A stretch of 64,000 bases of DNA from Emticicia fluvialis (lineage in GTDB: Bacteria; Bacteroidota; Bacteroidia; Cytophagales; Spirosomataceae), in the NCBI RefSeq assembly GCF_024793945.1, contig NZ_JANUSD010000003.1, positions 310,001 to 374,000 of the forward strand. Reading direction: 5' to 3'. This document shows positions 34,988 through 43,146 of the stretch, in pieces. Within the stretch, counting starts at the first letter, position 1; each line of letters opens with the position of its first letter. Made by a program: the position numbers and the translations under genes. Below the pieces are notes generated by a model. That model was not told the origin of the DNA, searched no databases, and was given only the letters and a program-made list of their open reading frames with translations.

Positions 34988-36499
34988 ATGAGTAATATTA
35001 TTACAGTAAAATCAATAATTGATGCCACAAAAACATATCAGTATGTTGATGGCGAACCCAAAAGAGGTGGTGTAAAAGATGTTTACTTTAGCCCGGACAG
35101 AAAATATGTAGTGGCCATTTTTAGAGATAAACAGGATTTTAACCAACGAGAAAGACTCATACGGATTACAGACAAATATTATAAGCAGATTAAAGAAAAA
35201 GAGGCAGGTGATTATTATTTGGAAGAAATATATCGTTGGCCTACCGACGTAATTGAATTTGATGGCAAACTGGGGATTATTGTTCCGATTTATAAGCCAA
35301 AGTTCTTTTTCAAAAAAGGATATGTTTCAAGTGATTTGATAAAAGGAGAAGAGAAAAATGGAAAATGGTTTGCAGGTGCGAAGTTTAGAAATAAAAAATT
35401 TCCACTTAGCTTGGATGAGTCTGAGCTGGGAAACTGGATGAGTTATTTTCAGGTGAGCGTTAATATTGCCCGTGGTGTAAAAAAAATGCACTCAATGGGT
35501 TTATCTCATTCTGATCTATCTTATAATAATGTACTGGTAGACCCCGTGTCAAAATCGGCGTGCATGATTGATTTGGATGGTTTAGTTGTGCCAGGTTTAT
35601 TTCCGGCAGAAGTAATAGGTACTGCTGATTTCATTGCGCCTGAAGTACTGGCCACTAAGCATCTTAACAAATCTGACCCAAACCGGAAACTCCCTAAACG
35701 AGAAACAGATTTACACGCGCTCGCTTGTCTGATCTATATGTATTTATTACATCGCCATCCGCTAAAAGGTGGCAAAGTACATGATTTAGATACAGAAAAA
35801 GACGACTTGCTGTCAATGGGTGAGAAAGCACTATTTATTGAGCATCCCACAGATAAGGCAAATCGGCCTAAATTAGACCAGGTATCTAAATGGGATTTGT
35901 TTTGGGCGGATGTTTCCCAATTACCTTACACTATCACCGGCCCATATTTGAAAACTCTGTTTGATAAAGCATTTATTGATGGTTTGCATAATCCAATGCA
36001 AAGACCAACCGCCGATGAATGGGAACAGGCATTATTAAAAACAACCGATTTGATGCAACCGTGCAGTAATACTGCCTGTGAGCAGAAATGGTACGTTTTT
36101 AATAATACTAACAAACCCAAATGCCCTTTCTGCGGAACTTACCACCAAGGTACCTTGCCTGTTCTGGATTTGTATTATCAGTTTAAGCCTGCAGTCTGGA
36201 AGCCTGAAAATCATCGCCTGATGGTTTATCATAACCAATATTTGTTTCAATGGCATGTAAATAGAAATATTATCCGTAACGAAAAACTCACTGATGCACA
36301 AAAAATACCTCTTGGTTATTTTACTTTTCATAATGGCAAATGGGTATTGGTCAATCAAAAACTAACTTCCTTAAAAGACTTGACTGAAGATAAATTAATC
36401 CCGATCAATTCTATGGTTGAATTAACTGACGGTAAGAGACTTTTACTTTCAAATGAAGAGGGGGGGCGTGTAGTTCTTATTACTATGGCAAATAAATAA
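34988..36499 (+). CDS. Ser/Thr protein kinase-like protein with zinc ribbon
   Basis: 503 residues. A kinase fold occupies about 20-350: glycine-poor loop E-P-K-R-G-G-V-K-D-V-Y-F, catalytic loop H-S-D-L-S-Y-N-N at 174-181 (HSD in place of HRD), D-L-D-G at 195-198 in place of DFG, and F-I-A-P-E-V near 215. Asp176, Asn and Asp195 are kept, so activity is plausible. A zinc ribbon follows with Cys 359, 364, 379 and 382, then a beta-rich C-terminal region (400-503) ending S-N-E-E-G-G-R-V-V-L-I, possibly FHA-like. It is the last gene of the TerY-P triad. Confidence 0.92.
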   Translation: MSNIITVKSIIDATKTYQYVDGEPKRGGVKDVYFSPDRKYVVAIFRDKQDFNQRERLIRITDKYYKQIKEKEAGDYYLEEIYRWPTDVIEFDGKLGIIVPIYKPKFFFKKGYVSSDLIKGEEKNGKWFAGAKFRNKKFPLSLDESELGNWMSYFQVSVNIARGVKKMHSMGLSHSDLSYNNVLVDPVSKSACMIDLDGLVVPGLFPAEVIGTADFIAPEVLATKHLNKSDPNRKLPKRETDLHALACLIYMYLLHRHPLKGGKVHDLDTEKDDLLSMGEKALFIEHPTDKANRPKLDQVSKWDLFWADVSQLPYTITGPYLKTLFDKAFIDGLHNPMQRPTADEWEQALLKTTDLMQPCSNTACEQKWYVFNNTNKPKCPFCGTYHQGTLPVLDLYYQFKPAVWKPENHRLMVYHNQYLFQWHVNRNIIRNEKLTDAQKIPLGYFTFHNGKWVLVNQKLTSLKDLTEDKLIPINSMVELTDGKRLLLSNEEGGRVVLITMANK

Positions 36500-36512
36500 T
36501 TCTATTTATTTT

Positions 36513-36758
36513 ATGATTAGAAACACGCTACAATCTGGGTCATATTCAAATAATGCCTTAAAAAGTTATGTTGAAGACAATAAAATTTTGTTCAATGAAC
36601 CGGTAATTCTCCAAAACAGCTCAAACATTATCGTTAAGCACTATTTATATTCCTGCCATTCTGAATAGTGGCTATAATTTACTTTGCTTGGGTCTTCAGG
36701 CCTTGGCCATAAACTGTTAATCTGTAATACTTTTGATGTACAACTTAAAGCGGAATAA
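36513..36758 (+). pseudogene. Decayed small coding remnant after the kinase
   Basis: ATG 36513 opens 51 codons (M-I-R-N-T-L-Q-S-G-S, then V-E-D-N-K-I-L-F-N-E-P-V-I-L and N-I-I-V-K-H-Y) ending at TAG 36666. The same frame continues past that stop and a TAA at 36675 as F-T-L-L-G-S-S-G-L-G-H-K-L-L-I-C-N-T-F to TAA 36756. Protein-like text on both sides of in-frame stops points to a decayed gene rather than a random frame. No family recognised. An intact 51-residue product is the alternative. Confidence 0.4.
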
Positions 36759-36800
36759 TAACTATCAGAATAAATTAATAACTATAATACAAAAATAAGA

Positions 36801-37583
36801 ATGAACGATTTTTTCCAAAACACCAGTCATTTATGGCAAGAAATTATTAATAACCCACTCCCATCATTGGCAATTATTGGAAATCTGATTATTATTGAAA
36901 GCTTACTTTCGGTCGACAATGCGGCAGTTTTGGCTACAATGGTGATGGATTTACCAGAAAAACAAAGAGACAAAGCACTAAAATATGGGATTTGGGGCGC
37001 TTACATTTTCAGAGGATTAGCAATGATTTTTGCAGCGATTTTAATTACCATTTGGTGGTTAAAACCTCTTGGTGGCGTATATTTACTTTACTTAGTGTGG
37101 GATTGGTGGAAAGGAAAACAAACCGAAACGAAAGAAGATGATATTATTGATAAAAAAGGCAATTGGCTATACCGCTCTACGGTTGGTTCTCTAGGCAACT
37201 TTTGGGCAACGGTCTGCATGGTTGAATTAATGGATATGGCTTTTTCTATTGATAACGTATTTGCAGCTGTAGCTTTCACACCGAACATTATTTTGGTTTG
37301 TACCGGTGTTTTTATCGGAATTTTGGCAATGCGATTCATAGCTCAGTGGTTTGTAAAATTGATGGAAAAATATGATTTTCTTGAAGGGGCTGCTTTTATT
37401 GTAATTGGTATCTTAGGTATTAAACTTGTTTTATCTCTATATGAGCATCTTTACCCCACAAGTGCAATCAGTAAATTTTTAGGCAGTCACGCCGCAGATA
37501 TAGGCATTTCAGTTCTAACTGTTGCAATTTTCTTTGTGCCCATTCTCACCTCAACTTTATTTAATTTTCCAAAGAAAAACTAA
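36801..37583 (+). CDS. TerC family integral membrane protein
   Basis: 260 residues with about seven membrane spans. The two TerC signatures are present: E-S-L-L-S-V-D-N-A-A-V-L-A near 28-40, and E-L-M-D-M-A-F-S-I-D-N-V-F-A near 140-153; their acidic residues sit inside the membrane and are proposed to bind metal. TerC/YkoY/Alx proteins are linked to Mn2+ export and to metallating exported proteins. It is the membrane part of this Ter locus and lies 300 bp after the kinase gene, so it may have its own promoter. Two hairpins follow it. Confidence 0.92.
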   Translation: MNDFFQNTSHLWQEIINNPLPSLAIIGNLIIIESLLSVDNAAVLATMVMDLPEKQRDKALKYGIWGAYIFRGLAMIFAAILITIWWLKPLGGVYLLYLVWDWWKGKQTETKEDDIIDKKGNWLYRSTVGSLGNFWATVCMVELMDMAFSIDNVFAAVAFTPNIILVCTGVFIGILAMRFIAQWFVKLMEKYDFLEGAAFIVIGILGIKLVLSLYEHLYPTSAISKFLGSHAADIGISVLTVAIFFVPILTSTLFNFPKKN

Positions 37584-37672
37584 AATGTACTGTTTAAACC
37601 TGACACCGATAAATTGTATTTCATAACGATTCGCTGCATCAAAGTATATAATAAATTTTAGTATAATTTGGC

Positions 37673-37740
37673 CACCCTTGGTAATTGTAAAAAGGGTGAT
37701 CTTTATGGAGAATCCAGACTGCAAAAGCCTGGATTCTCTA
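37673..37740 (+). terminator. Tandem hairpins downstream of TerC
   Basis: Two hairpins in a row: CACCCTT at 37673-37679 with AAGGGTG at 37692-37698, then GAGAATCCAG at 37708-37717 with CTGGATTCTC at 37729-37738 (perfect 10 bp, extendable by a G-U and a T-A pair). The second is followed by the weak tract TATTTAAGG. They lie about 90 bp after the TerC stop codon and probably close the Ter locus. Confidence 0.55.
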
Positions 37741-38261
37741 TTTAAGGAATCCGGGTCTTTGTTTTGTGCGATTTTCGGAAAAAGGATTATTGGATTTTAG
37801 GCCATCAGATTTATATTGAAAGTTTTCTTCAATGAAAACTATTTCGCATTATTTCGCTGTTTTTTTCCCGTTCTGAAGGCGTTGAGAGTGAAGGTTTCGA
37901 TATATATAGAAACAGCGTTTAGTAAAATAAGCAAGTTCACCAGATTAAAGCTGATTTAAAGAATGTGCGGCTATTTTATTACCACAAATACCCGCTAATT
38001 TTATAGTTATATGCTCGTTGTTGGGTAATAGCTTGCAAACGCCATTGGGTGGTTTTAATATACAACTACACCATAATCTGCACTACTCACCACTCATCTG
38101 GTTTCTGATAACCCGAGCTTCACTGTTTTACAAATCTAAAGTATAAAATTCACGTTTTTGAGCCTAAGTGTGCTTCCTACTTGCTCTAATTCACATATAA
38201 TTCTTATATTTAGCAGGTTTTGAAATAAACAACCACCGGAACAATAAACGATTACAATGTT
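37741..38261. other. Intergenic region
   Basis: About 520 bp between the Ter locus terminators and the serine hydrolase gene, with no gene seen. TATATTTA near 38207 differs by one base from the -7 consensus, 50 bp before the hydrolase start. No remnant was recognised. Confidence 0.4.
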
Positions 38262-39305
38262 ATGAAAAAACTCCTGCTTTTTGTCTTTCTTCCCTGTTTC
38301 TCATTTGCGCAGATTGATAGTACTGATATCATCGTCAAAAAGATGATGGAGAAGCAAAAAATTGTTGGGCTTTCGTTGGCTGTTATAAAAAATGGTAAGG
38401 CCATTGTAAATAAAGGCTACGGGCTGGCTAATGTAGAGTTAAATGCACCGGTTACTTCTGAAACGGTAATCAGGCTGGGGTCGGTTAGTAAGCAGTTTTT
38501 TACAACCGCTGTCATGAAATTAGTGGAAGAAGGTAAATTAAGCATAGAGGATTCGGTGCATAAGTTCTTTCCGGATGCGCCTGAAACCTGGCGACCTATC
38601 CAAATTAAACACCTGATGTCGCACACATCGGGCCTGCAAAGAGAAGCGCCGGCCTACGACAATTTTAAAATCCAACCTGATTTAGATGTGATCAGGTCTG
38701 CCTATAACTTACCGTTGGTTTTTAAAACCGGTGAAAAATACCAATATTGTAATTTAGCATACTTTATGCTGGCTGAAATTATAAAACAGGTTAGTGGCAA
38801 GCCCTGGCAGGATTACATCCATGAAAAATTATTTGTACCTGCTGGCATGACCCATAGCTACCTGACAGATTTTTATCGGATTATCCCTAATCGCGCTGCC
38901 GGTTATATGCATAAACGCGACACCCTGATTAATGCAACAGCCATGCTTGGTATTAGGCCGAGTGGCGGATTTCTTTCTACTTCTTCTGATATGATTAAAT
39001 GGGAGAAGGTATTAAGCAAAAAGGATATTATTCTTAAAAAAGACAATTGGGAAAAGTTATGGGAACCGTTCATTAAAACTACCGCCAGGGCTGAATCAAA
39101 GGAATACTATGGTTTTGGATGGTTAATAGATGAATACAAAGGGCATAAATTAATTATCCATGGTGGTTCAAATATTGGATTCAGGTCTGTGTTCGCACGC
39201 TTTGTAAATGACCGGCTTTCAATTATTATTTTAACCAATACAGACGAAGCAAATCCACGTGCAATTGCAAACGCGCTTGCAGATTATTATTTCAGAAAAT
39301 ACTGA
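38262..39305 (+). CDS. Serine hydrolase, class C beta-lactamase family
   Basis: 347 residues. A signal peptide (1-17, ending S-F-A-Q) exports it to the periplasm. The three motifs of the penicillin-binding fold are present: S-V-S-K at 74-77 with catalytic Ser74, Y-C-N at 162-164, and H-G-G at 300-302. The H-L-M-S-H-T-S-G-L near 117-125 is also typical. Members of this family are esterases, peptidases or DD-carboxypeptidases as well as lactamases; the C-x-x variation of Y-x-N does not settle the substrate. The gene stands alone. Confidence 0.9.
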   Translation: MKKLLLFVFLPCFSFAQIDSTDIIVKKMMEKQKIVGLSLAVIKNGKAIVNKGYGLANVELNAPVTSETVIRLGSVSKQFFTTAVMKLVEEGKLSIEDSVHKFFPDAPETWRPIQIKHLMSHTSGLQREAPAYDNFKIQPDLDVIRSAYNLPLVFKTGEKYQYCNLAYFMLAEIIKQVSGKPWQDYIHEKLFVPAGMTHSYLTDFYRIIPNRAAGYMHKRDTLINATAMLGIRPSGGFLSTSSDMIKWEKVLSKKDIILKKDNWEKLWEPFIKTTARAESKEYYGFGWLIDEYKGHKLIIHGGSNIGFRSVFARFVNDRLSIIILTNTDEANPRAIANALADYYFRKY

Positions 39306-39556
39306 TTTTATACGGTTTCATATTGAACTACAAATTTTAAGATAAGGTACAGGCGCCAAACCAAGCTTTGCCACAACCGTTTTTGGTGGCTTTCAGGTTC
39401 TGTACATCTCTGTTAACCCATAATGGTTGCGTCGGGGTCAACTTCTACCGAGGTTGGCACATTGTTTACAATAAATTCTATCCTCATAGATACATTTTCT
39501 GGTTATTGAATAAGGAATTTGGCTTCACTAAATACAAACAAATACCATGAATATTT

Positions 39557-40807
39557 CTAACGGAGTGTTTCCGGTTTAAACAAAACACGTCCGTCTGGTT
39601 TAATTTGCCAGGCTGTAACCGGGTTCATGTGGTAGCCACCTTCGCTGCCTCTGGCCTCAAATAACTGCTTTAATGTGGGTTGTGTATAGCCTGTTTCATC
39701 AGTTACCCGGCTTAAAATCTCGGTTTCCTGCCCTTTCCAATGCCATAAATGCCTGAACTGCACGTGTGCTTTATCTAGAACAGGTTCGTTGAGCTGTGCC
39801 GCCTGCCAGTTTTTACCGGCATCGGTGCTTACTTCAACTTTAATCACCTTCCCTCTGCCCGACCAGGCCAACCCCCGAATCTCTATCCAGCCTTTTTCAA
39901 CTTTTTGCGGATACGACGGAAAAGTAATAATAGAGCGCGCATCTATATCGAAACTGAAAATCCTGTATTTCCCGTCTTTAATGGGCTCGGTATATTTGGA
40001 GGTTTCTTCTCTGGTGTAGTATGGAGCATCTGATAATTCCAGTCTGCGGAGCCACTTGACACTGGTATTACCCTCCCAGCCGGGCAGGAAAAGCCTGACA
40101 GGAAAACCCTGCTCTGGTCTGAGCGGCTCTCCATTCTGAGCATAAGCCACTATAGCATCGTCCCATCCTTTTTTTACAGGAATACTACGGGTCATTACGG
40201 CAGCATCGCCACCTTCGGCCAGAAACCACGTGGCATTGGGTTTCACACCCACTTCTCTGAAAAGCGTTGAAAGTTTAACACCTGTCCACTCACTCTGGCT
40301 GGTTAGTCCACAAATATCCTGTGGAGTAAGATTCTCTTTTCCTCCTCTGAAATTTCCAGAACATTCTAAAAAAGCAATGCGCGAAACAGAAGGGAAACGC
40401 TTTAAATCAGCAACGGTAAAGACTAATGGTTTTTCTACTAATCCATGAATGAGTAATTCATGTTTGGTGGGGTCAATGGCTGGTACGCCGGCATGATGAC
40501 GTTCAAAATGTAGGTCTGATGGGGTAATCATTCCGTAAAAATCCTGCAGTGGCGACCTCGACGAAATATCAGAAAACTTTTTAACAGATTTCACAAAAGG
40601 CGAGCGCGTTCCGACTTCACCCGCAAGGATACCCAATTTTTTGGTGGGGTCATCAACAACATTTTCCGCAATACCTTTTTGTATGGTTTGCCCTTTGGCT
40701 GTCTGTATAATAGCCACCGCTGCCGTAGCTGCACCACCCAGCAGTTTTCTTCTGGATATTTTCTTAGGAAACTCCTGCGTTATTTCAACAATCTTATCCA
40801 TTTTCAT
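39557..40807 (-). CDS. Sulfite dehydrogenase-like molybdopterin oxidoreductase (SoxC/SorA type)
   Basis: 416 residues. A twin-arginine signal (S-R-R-K-L-L-G-G at 18-25, then an alanine-rich stretch) shows export of a folded cofactor enzyme. The Mo-ligating Cys is C149 in F-L-E-C-S-G-N. The Mo-cofactor and dimerisation domains follow the sulfite oxidase order, with W-E-G-N-T-S-V-K-W-L-R-R and W-I-E-I-R-G-L-A-W-S-G. It should oxidise sulfite or a bound sulfur atom and pass electrons to the cytochrome encoded upstream, whose stop codon overlaps this start (ATGA). SoxCD proper is the closest model. The substrate is inferred. Confidence 0.9.
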   Translation of the reverse strand: MKMDKIVEITQEFPKKISRRKLLGGAATAAVAIIQTAKGQTIQKGIAENVVDDPTKKLGILAGEVGTRSPFVKSVKKFSDISSRSPLQDFYGMITPSDLHFERHHAGVPAIDPTKHELLIHGLVEKPLVFTVADLKRFPSVSRIAFLECSGNFRGGKENLTPQDICGLTSQSEWTGVKLSTLFREVGVKPNATWFLAEGGDAAVMTRSIPVKKGWDDAIVAYAQNGEPLRPEQGFPVRLFLPGWEGNTSVKWLRRLELSDAPYYTREETSKYTEPIKDGKYRIFSFDIDARSIITFPSYPQKVEKGWIEIRGLAWSGRGKVIKVEVSTDAGKNWQAAQLNEPVLDKAHVQFRHLWHWKGQETEILSRVTDETGYTQPTLKQLFEARGSEGGYHMNPVTAWQIKPDGRVLFKPETLR

Positions 40808-41430
40808 CGGATTTCCGCCCCTCCTTTGCGGTCGTCAGGTATAAACAGTTTTCTGGCAGGCATCTCTATTTTTGAAAGGTTCTGGTCGTTAATTACAGTT
40901 TTTTCATCAATTATCTGGTTGGCATTTAATAAATAGGCTGTTAGATGATATACCTCTTCATTGCTTAGCGAGCCGGGCGCATTAAATGGCATTGCCCGGC
41001 GGATGTAATCAAAAACAGTGGTGGCATAAGGCCAGTAATTGCCAATCGTTTTTTCCTTACGGCCATTAGCAGGGGTTTTGCTGGTTACCAATGAGCCATT
41101 TGGGCCACCGACTCCCCCTGCCCCATGGCAAGCCGCACATTTGCTATCAAAAATCAGTTTACCTCTGGCTGCTATACCGGCACCAGCCGGTAAGCCTTTT
41201 CCATCAGGGCGAATGTCAATATCCAGCCGGTCAATATCTGCTTGTGATGCTTTTCTGCCAAAGCCAAATGTATCCGGGGTGGTATCGGTAAACATCTTCG
41301 TATTAGTAAAAACAGCAGCGGGCTTCCCGCTTTTTACGGTTGAATCGCCGGTATGATAACCCACCTTCAGAATAATGCCCCCAATTAGTGGAAACACCAG
41401 TTTTATGATTGTTTTTTGTGTATAAATCAC
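40804..41430 (-). CDS. Periplasmic c-type cytochrome, electron acceptor of the molybdoenzyme
   Basis: 208 residues. An N-terminal hydrophobic segment (8-24) exports or anchors it. The haem site is C98-A-A-C101-H102, and the Met ligand is probably in R-R-A-M-P-F-N-A-P near 165. One haem is present. The four-base overlap with the sulfite-dehydrogenase-like gene is like the soxC-soxD or sorA-sorB arrangement, where the cytochrome takes the electrons. It is cotranscribed with the DoxX-like and SusCD genes upstream. Confidence 0.9.
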   Translation of the reverse strand: MIYTQKTIIKLVFPLIGGIILKVGYHTGDSTVKSGKPAAVFTNTKMFTDTTPDTFGFGRKASQADIDRLDIDIRPDGKGLPAGAGIAARGKLIFDSKCAACHGAGGVGGPNGSLVTSKTPANGRKEKTIGNYWPYATTVFDYIRRAMPFNAPGSLSNEEVYHLTAYLLNANQIIDEKTVINDQNLSKIEMPARKLFIPDDRKGGAEIR

Positions 41431-41469
41431 TTTTTCTGATTTTTAAAAAAATGCAAGTCGAACCGAATT

Positions 41470-43119
41470 TTAATCATACTTTCCGGCTTCAAGTGTACTA
41501 CGGGAAAGCACATATTGTTTATTGAATCTGTCAAGCACTACCTTGATAGAATCTTTCTTTTCGTTAATACCAGACAAAACCACTCTGTTGCCACCGTTCA
41601 ATACTGAATAATTCAATACCATCCGGTTACGTTTGGTAGGGCGACTTTCAGCCTCGATGCCTTTTGTGCGACGCGCTGAATAGGCAATTGGCTCAATTTT
41701 CTTATCTTCCGACCCTATAATTGCTTTTGCTTCATCCGGTATCCAATTATCAGCCTTTGATTTTTCGGTTCTTTTTGTTGGCCGGGCGGCAGACCGGTTA
41801 TCGCCTCCAAAGTCTGTCCTGTTACCTAAAAACTCGCGGCCTTCCTGCCTGTTACCACGGTTTTTATCCTGTAAATACAATACATGGTTTATGGTGTCTG
41901 CTTCATAGTAAAATACCCGCTGGCCACCGGCCACACCTGTCAATTCAAAAGTACGGTTAATGTCGCGCATCGGAGCACCTCCCCCATTCGACAAGTCCAG
42001 CTCTACAGGTTTGTTAGTTTTGAAAGTAAGCGTTGTCCATTTTTCAAAAGTTGCCTGTTGCCATCTGATAGAGTCTAAGGGTGAATATGGAATAACCTGA
42101 TTATTGATTCTGAACTCAGTTACATTATAGTTGCCCCGTAATTCTTTTATGCCCTTCAGGGCCGGTTGTTTGTATGGGTCATATAAAAAATTGACTACTG
42201 CCAGATAAAGAAACACCGGCAGAAACAGCACAATGGTAGCTGTTTTCAAAGAAATGCGGGTGATTTTCTGCCATGCCTTTGAAAATGCCGGATAGTAAAC
42301 CGCCGGCACGGTATATTTCTCAAGAATCAGCAGGTTGTAGATTTGCGGAATATAACCAACCAGCAAAAAGGCAGAAAAAAGAACGAAATAGGAACTATAT
42401 ACATGCACCCCGCCATCATAAGCAAAATTGACATACACGATGTCTGCCAGAGCACCGAAAAGCAACACCGCCCCCCAGAATGTAGTGGCTCTGAAAAACA
42501 ATAAAGCGCCTGCGGCTACCTCAACAACGCCTGTAAAAACCTCGTACCAGGGTACAATACCTATCGACAGCCAGTAAATCTTCTGAAGTGTCAAATCTCC
42601 GAAATTGGTGTTCAGTACACCCCATGACGGATACGGCAACTGAGTGGGTGTCAATTTTGTAAAACCAAATCCGATAATGCCAATACCAGCCCGATAACGC
42701 ACTATTACATTGAGCCAATAATATAATCGATTATACTCGGCACGTTCAATTTTTCTGTATTTAGCAATGGCCGTCCAGACCAGACCCACTGCCACCGCAA
42801 AAATGAGCGTTATTACCCAAATGGCATAACCATTCAGAGTAGAACCAAAAATCCGGTTACCAAAAATATTAAGACCCGAGCCAAAACGTGCAATATCATA
42901 TAAATCGCGGTAATGGAGGTGCAGCCAGTTGAAATTAGAAATTTCCTTATACCAGTCTGTGCTATTAGGCAAGCTCATGGCAATAAAAAACACGAATGCA
43001 ATCCGGAATGCTATTTTCTGCCAGTTTTGCCATGGTTTATATGCGTTGTCTTTTGATTTTCTCTCAGGTAATTCTTCTCTCAAATCTCCCTGAACTATCT
43101 TTAGGTTTGAATCAGACAT
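41470..43119 (-). CDS. Large DoxX-like membrane protein with basic disordered insert
   Basis: 549 residues. An N-terminal soluble part is followed by about seven to nine membrane spans (35-290), with W-L-H-L-H-Y-R-D-L-Y-D, V-R-Y-R-A-G-I-G-I-I-G-F-G-F and V-F-T-G-V-V-E-V-A-A-G, resembling a DoxX core with extra spans. The C-terminal soluble domain (about 315-549) starts L-R-G-N-Y-N-V-T-E-F. Between its two parts lies an insert of about 90 residues rich in Arg, Lys, Glu and Asn (430-510), absent from the paralog encoded next to it. It probably acts with the cytochrome and molybdoenzyme. The function is inferred from context. Confidence 0.75.
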   Translation of the reverse strand: MSDSNLKIVQGDLREELPERKSKDNAYKPWQNWQKIAFRIAFVFFIAMSLPNSTDWYKEISNFNWLHLHYRDLYDIARFGSGLNIFGNRIFGSTLNGYAIWVITLIFAVAVGLVWTAIAKYRKIERAEYNRLYYWLNVIVRYRAGIGIIGFGFTKLTPTQLPYPSWGVLNTNFGDLTLQKIYWLSIGIVPWYEVFTGVVEVAAGALLFFRATTFWGAVLLFGALADIVYVNFAYDGGVHVYSSYFVLFSAFLLVGYIPQIYNLLILEKYTVPAVYYPAFSKAWQKITRISLKTATIVLFLPVFLYLAVVNFLYDPYKQPALKGIKELRGNYNVTEFRINNQVIPYSPLDSIRWQQATFEKWTTLTFKTNKPVELDLSNGGGAPMRDINRTFELTGVAGGQRVFYYEADTINHVLYLQDKNRGNRQEGREFLGNRTDFGGDNRSAARPTKRTEKSKADNWIPDEAKAIIGSEDKKIEPIAYSARRTKGIEAESRPTKRNRMVLNYSVLNGGNRVVLSGINEKKDSIKVVLDRFNKQYVLSRSTLEAGKYD

Positions 43120-43146
43120 AATTGTGATGCTTTATGAGGTTGAGAA

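Noticed and set aside
39368..39550. 60-codon plus-strand frame between the serine hydrolase and the molybdoenzyme gene
   Set aside because: Begins without a clear start context and its aromatic-rich composition does not resemble a protein family.
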